From Candidatus Villigracilis propinquus (GTDB taxonomy: Bacteria; Chloroflexota; Anaerolineae; Anaerolineales; Villigracilaceae), in NCBI GenBank assembly GCA_016714565.1, contig JADKDM010000009.1, positions 167,576-231,575 of the forward strand: a stretch of DNA of 64,000 nucleotides, given 5' to 3'. The first letter of the stretch is position 1, and each line of letters opens with the position of its first letter. The position numbers and the translations under genes were made by a program. Positions 61,849 through 64,000 of this stretch are shown piece after piece. The notes under the pieces are model-generated. The model was not told the DNA's origin, searched no databases, and worked only from the letters and a program-made list of their open reading frames with translations.

Positions 61849-62865
61849 ATGAAATCCCTTTGGAAAACGATCCTGGATGGATTGACCTATAAAGACCTGG
61901 CTGGAAAACGACAACCGCGCGTCTATACCGTTGTCACCGGATTGATCCTGCTTTTGCTGCTCATGGCAGGTGGCATGGCAGGACTTAATCGCTTCTTACT
62001 AATGCGAATGGTGCAAGCCGCACCGGAAGTGGTCTCCATCCCAACCGAAACAAAACAACCTTTGAAAACAGAAACCCCTGTCACAGAAACAGCCGAGGTA
62101 GAAGCCTCATCCGGCTGCCCAACAGACTCAACCAAGTGGTCTTTTACGCCGACCGTGATCAGCGAAACGTATCAGGTCATTCAGCCTGCCTGTGTCTATC
62201 AAGGACTGGAGAAAACCATTGCCTGGGCACTGGCAGTGCGTGAAGGCTACAGCCGCGCCGAAGCCACGGAACTACTTGGCTTCAGTGAAATGCCCATGCG
62301 CCAGATGGAAACCGTGACGATCCCGAAAAATGCGAATGAACTCGTGGATGTGCCGGTTAGTTTCATCCCCACCCATCCTGAATTCAGGGAATGGCGGTTG
62401 AACGAACATGGCAAAGCAGCAGTGACCTATGCCTTGCGAGGTTGTTTTGAGACATCCTCAATCAAAGGCAATCGCGTTGAGATCTGGGGCGGTGAGTATT
62501 CCGTGATCTGTCTGGTGGTGGAGGATGCCGAGAACACCCAGATCCTCTATTCGCTGAATGGTCACATGTACACATCGCCTGCCACACCTATGCGTTCATT
62601 TCTGCTCTTTGGGTATCTTGAAGATGGGCAATGGGTTTGGTTGGGAACACAGACGGAACCAAAGTTGGAGATCACCAATGCTGAGGAAATCGCCAGTGAC
62701 CGTCTGACCGTGGCGACTCTCTACGACTCCCAGCCCTGGGATGCGAAATGGTTGAGCAACACCCATCATCTCGACATGCAACCCTTGCCGGAAGGCTGGC
62801 AAACCATGACCAGCGAGGACGAAAAGCAATACATTCTTTCCATGCTGTCAGGAAGCGCACAATGA
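61849..62865 (+). CDS. Single-pass membrane protein of the pilus operon, unknown
   Basis: 338 aa from the ATG at 61849, five bases after GGAG (an upstream in-frame ATG at 61831 overlaps the previous stop). A TM helix at about 30-50 follows a basic N-terminus; the rest is extracytoplasmic, with a Thr/Pro/Glu linker and beta-rich domain. No family recognised. Topology recalls RcpC/CpaB-type accessory proteins but sequence motifs are absent. Confidence 0.65.
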   Translation: MKSLWKTILDGLTYKDLAGKRQPRVYTVVTGLILLLLLMAGGMAGLNRFLLMRMVQAAPEVVSIPTETKQPLKTETPVTETAEVEASSGCPTDSTKWSFTPTVISETYQVIQPACVYQGLEKTIAWALAVREGYSRAEATELLGFSEMPMRQMETVTIPKNANELVDVPVSFIPTHPEFREWRLNEHGKAAVTYALRGCFETSSIKGNRVEIWGGEYSVICLVVEDAENTQILYSLNGHMYTSPATPMRSFLLFGYLEDGQWVWLGTQTEPKLEITNAEEIASDRLTVATLYDSQPWDAKWLSNTHHLDMQPLPEGWQTMTSEDEKQYILSMLSGSAQ

Positions 62866-64000
62866 AACGAACCAGCCTGCTTCTCATATTGCTCGTCCTG
62901 ATCTCCATCCAACCATCAACCGTACTGGCACAATCTACGCCTTCCTGTTCCTATCAGCCGGATGGCAGCATCATTTGCACCACAGGTGGAGGAAATGGTG
63001 GAGGTGGAGGAAGGTGGTGGTGAAGGAAATGGAAACGGGAATTCCAACGGCGGTGAAACTGCCTGTACGCCTGGCAATCACATGGCATTTCGTGTGCTGG
63101 ATTTTGATGCAAGTACCAACACCTGCAAAGTTCATCCCATCCGGGTGGATAACTGCACTGGAACGATCATTGGAATTTCTGAACAGATCGGTACCATGCC
63201 TTGTGAAATGCCAAATTCTTCACCACCCCAACATCCATGTACTACATTCTCGGTTGGCGCGGGTGGTATTACCTGCACCAACAGCGGCTGGAAGGTTACT
63301 GCGCGAGTTACTTTTCCCGAAATCTATCTGGATGTACGTCCCTACCCCGCAACTCTGGTGCGCTGGCCGACCGTTGTCCGAAATGGCGGCATGCCAGAGT
63401 CTTCCGGATCAGGCGGTGTGAATTATGTTCCCAATGGTGGCGGATCGCCCAGTCATCCACAGGTGGGCGACTGGCAAAATCTACGCCTGATCCTGACCTT
63501 GCGACCGGCGGGTCCCATGTTTGTAACTCTGCCTCTGATTGGCGATTTGGTCTTATCCAATGGTGCAACCCAATCCATCCAATGGGAAGTACCATCCCAT
63601 CCCGCCGTAGGTGCAACCACGCTTGCAGGGAGCATCAGCGGTCTCGATGAACTTCCCGGAGACATGCCTTTGTTTGTCGGCAACGGACGAGGTGCATACA
63701 AATTATTCTGGGAATTGCGCTACCAGGAATATGAAGCCATCGAAGGTTGTCTTCCCGGTCCTGGCGGCAACGGCAGATACAACTGCGGTGGCGGAACAGG
63801 ACATCGCGGTATCACAGGCTACGAATGGAGAAACCGTTCCAGTGGCGGGGAAATCCCGCCTTCCGCTGTAGCGAACCTGCCTGCCGCAAGAGCGGCAGAT
63901 ATCAACAACGATGGCACACCCGATGCCTATTGGGATACCAACCTAACCCTGCGACGTATGGACGATGCCGGCAGCATCAGCAATCCCCAATATCAGCGTT
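62862..64000 (+). CDS. Secreted Gly-rich protein, frame broken near 63011, runs off the window
   Basis: Starts at the ATG at 62862 with signal peptide MKRTSLLLILLVLISIQPS and cleavage near VLAQS. After ~50 codons a Gly-rich stretch ends at TGA (63021-63023). One base fewer (an A at 63011-63012) restores a frame that stays open to the window end (~330 more codons). It is rich in Cys, Trp and Gly and ends with DINNDGTPDAY, a Ca-binding-like D-x-N-x-D. Possibly a pilus-tip or surface adhesin; C-terminus outside the window. Confidence 0.65.

Larger units (their letters stand above)
45070..64000. mobile_element. Integrative element, left 18.9 kb, right end beyond window
   Basis: Bounded on the left by a serine recombinase inside a broken host gene. 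Contains excisionase-like HTH, ParA with a partner, a DnaA-N initiator with iterons, a Tad-like pilus cluster and a resistance-like cassette. Operons read mainly rightward, away from the recombinase. No relaxase, T4SS ATPase or phage structural gene is visible in this part. Most likely an ICE or integrated plasmid. Confidence 0.8.

Noticed and set aside
45070..64000. Prophage interpretation of the element
   Set aside because: No capsid, portal, terminase or tail gene in 18.9 kb; pilus and partition genes fit an ICE or integrated plasmid better.
1..64000. CRISPR array or restriction/toxin defence system
   Set aside because: No regularly spaced palindromic repeats and no Cas-, methylase- or toxin-like protein. 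The only short direct-repeat array is the iteron set at 52363, whose gaps are too short for spacers.

Overview
The window looks like chromosome of a mesophilic bacterium of the Chloroflexota, most likely class Anaerolineae. This is inference from gene content: ClpC, many CxxCH cytochromes beside NrfC/NrfD, a LacI-type receptor fused to a histidine kinase, peptide-transporter lipoproteins with Ala/Glu/Thr-rich N-termini, and GC near 50-55%. No rRNA or tRNA gene was seen, so taxonomy cannot be fixed here.

The host part runs from 1 to about 45,070. Bases 1-19,700 hold ordinary genes: an HD-GYP phosphodiesterase, clpC, a membrane-anchored HExxH metallopeptidase, a soluble sugar-receptor/histidine-kinase fusion, ugd, a glycosyltransferase, panB-panE and small proteins. 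Bases 19,762-31,377 on the minus strand are a large electron-transfer locus. It has a decahaem lipoprotein, a seven-haem anchored cytochrome, NrfC- and NrfD-like subunits, a small membrane protein, and two successive [nine-haem cytochrome + cytochrome b] modules, and ends in a NapC-like nine-haem protein: about 44 haem motifs in total. Next come FmdB, gmk and a rhomboid protease, then two peptide-type ABC importer clusters (lipoprotein, OppB, OppC) without ATPases, a radical SAM enzyme, a MobA-like protein and a universal stress protein.

At about 45,070 a cysteine-desulfurase-like gene is cut at its predicted PLP-lysine codon by an integrated element that continues past base 64,000. Its left end carries a large serine recombinase, then an excisionase-like HTH protein, small DNA-binding and membrane proteins, ParA with an internally duplicated partner, and a DnaA-N-domain initiator whose gene contains six iteron-like repeats. 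After these comes a Tad-type pilus cluster: a TadB/C-like protein, an LCP protein, Flp pilin, three TadE/G-like pseudopilins and two exported proteins. An AT-rich cassette (CHK-type kinase plus ABC-2 exporter) splits the Tad cluster. I read the whole as an integrative, probably self-replicating element with its own pilus. No relaxase, coupling protein or pilus ATPase lies inside the window.

Five genes (panB, the desulfurase, a membrane protein at 48.3 kb, an ABC permease and the last gene) carry single-base frame disruptions, several in short homopolymers. This looks like residual long-read consensus error at least as much as biological decay, and affected genes are annotated across the break. 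Two copies of a roughly 200-bp element with 12-bp terminal inverted repeats lie at 7.6 and 31.7 kb.
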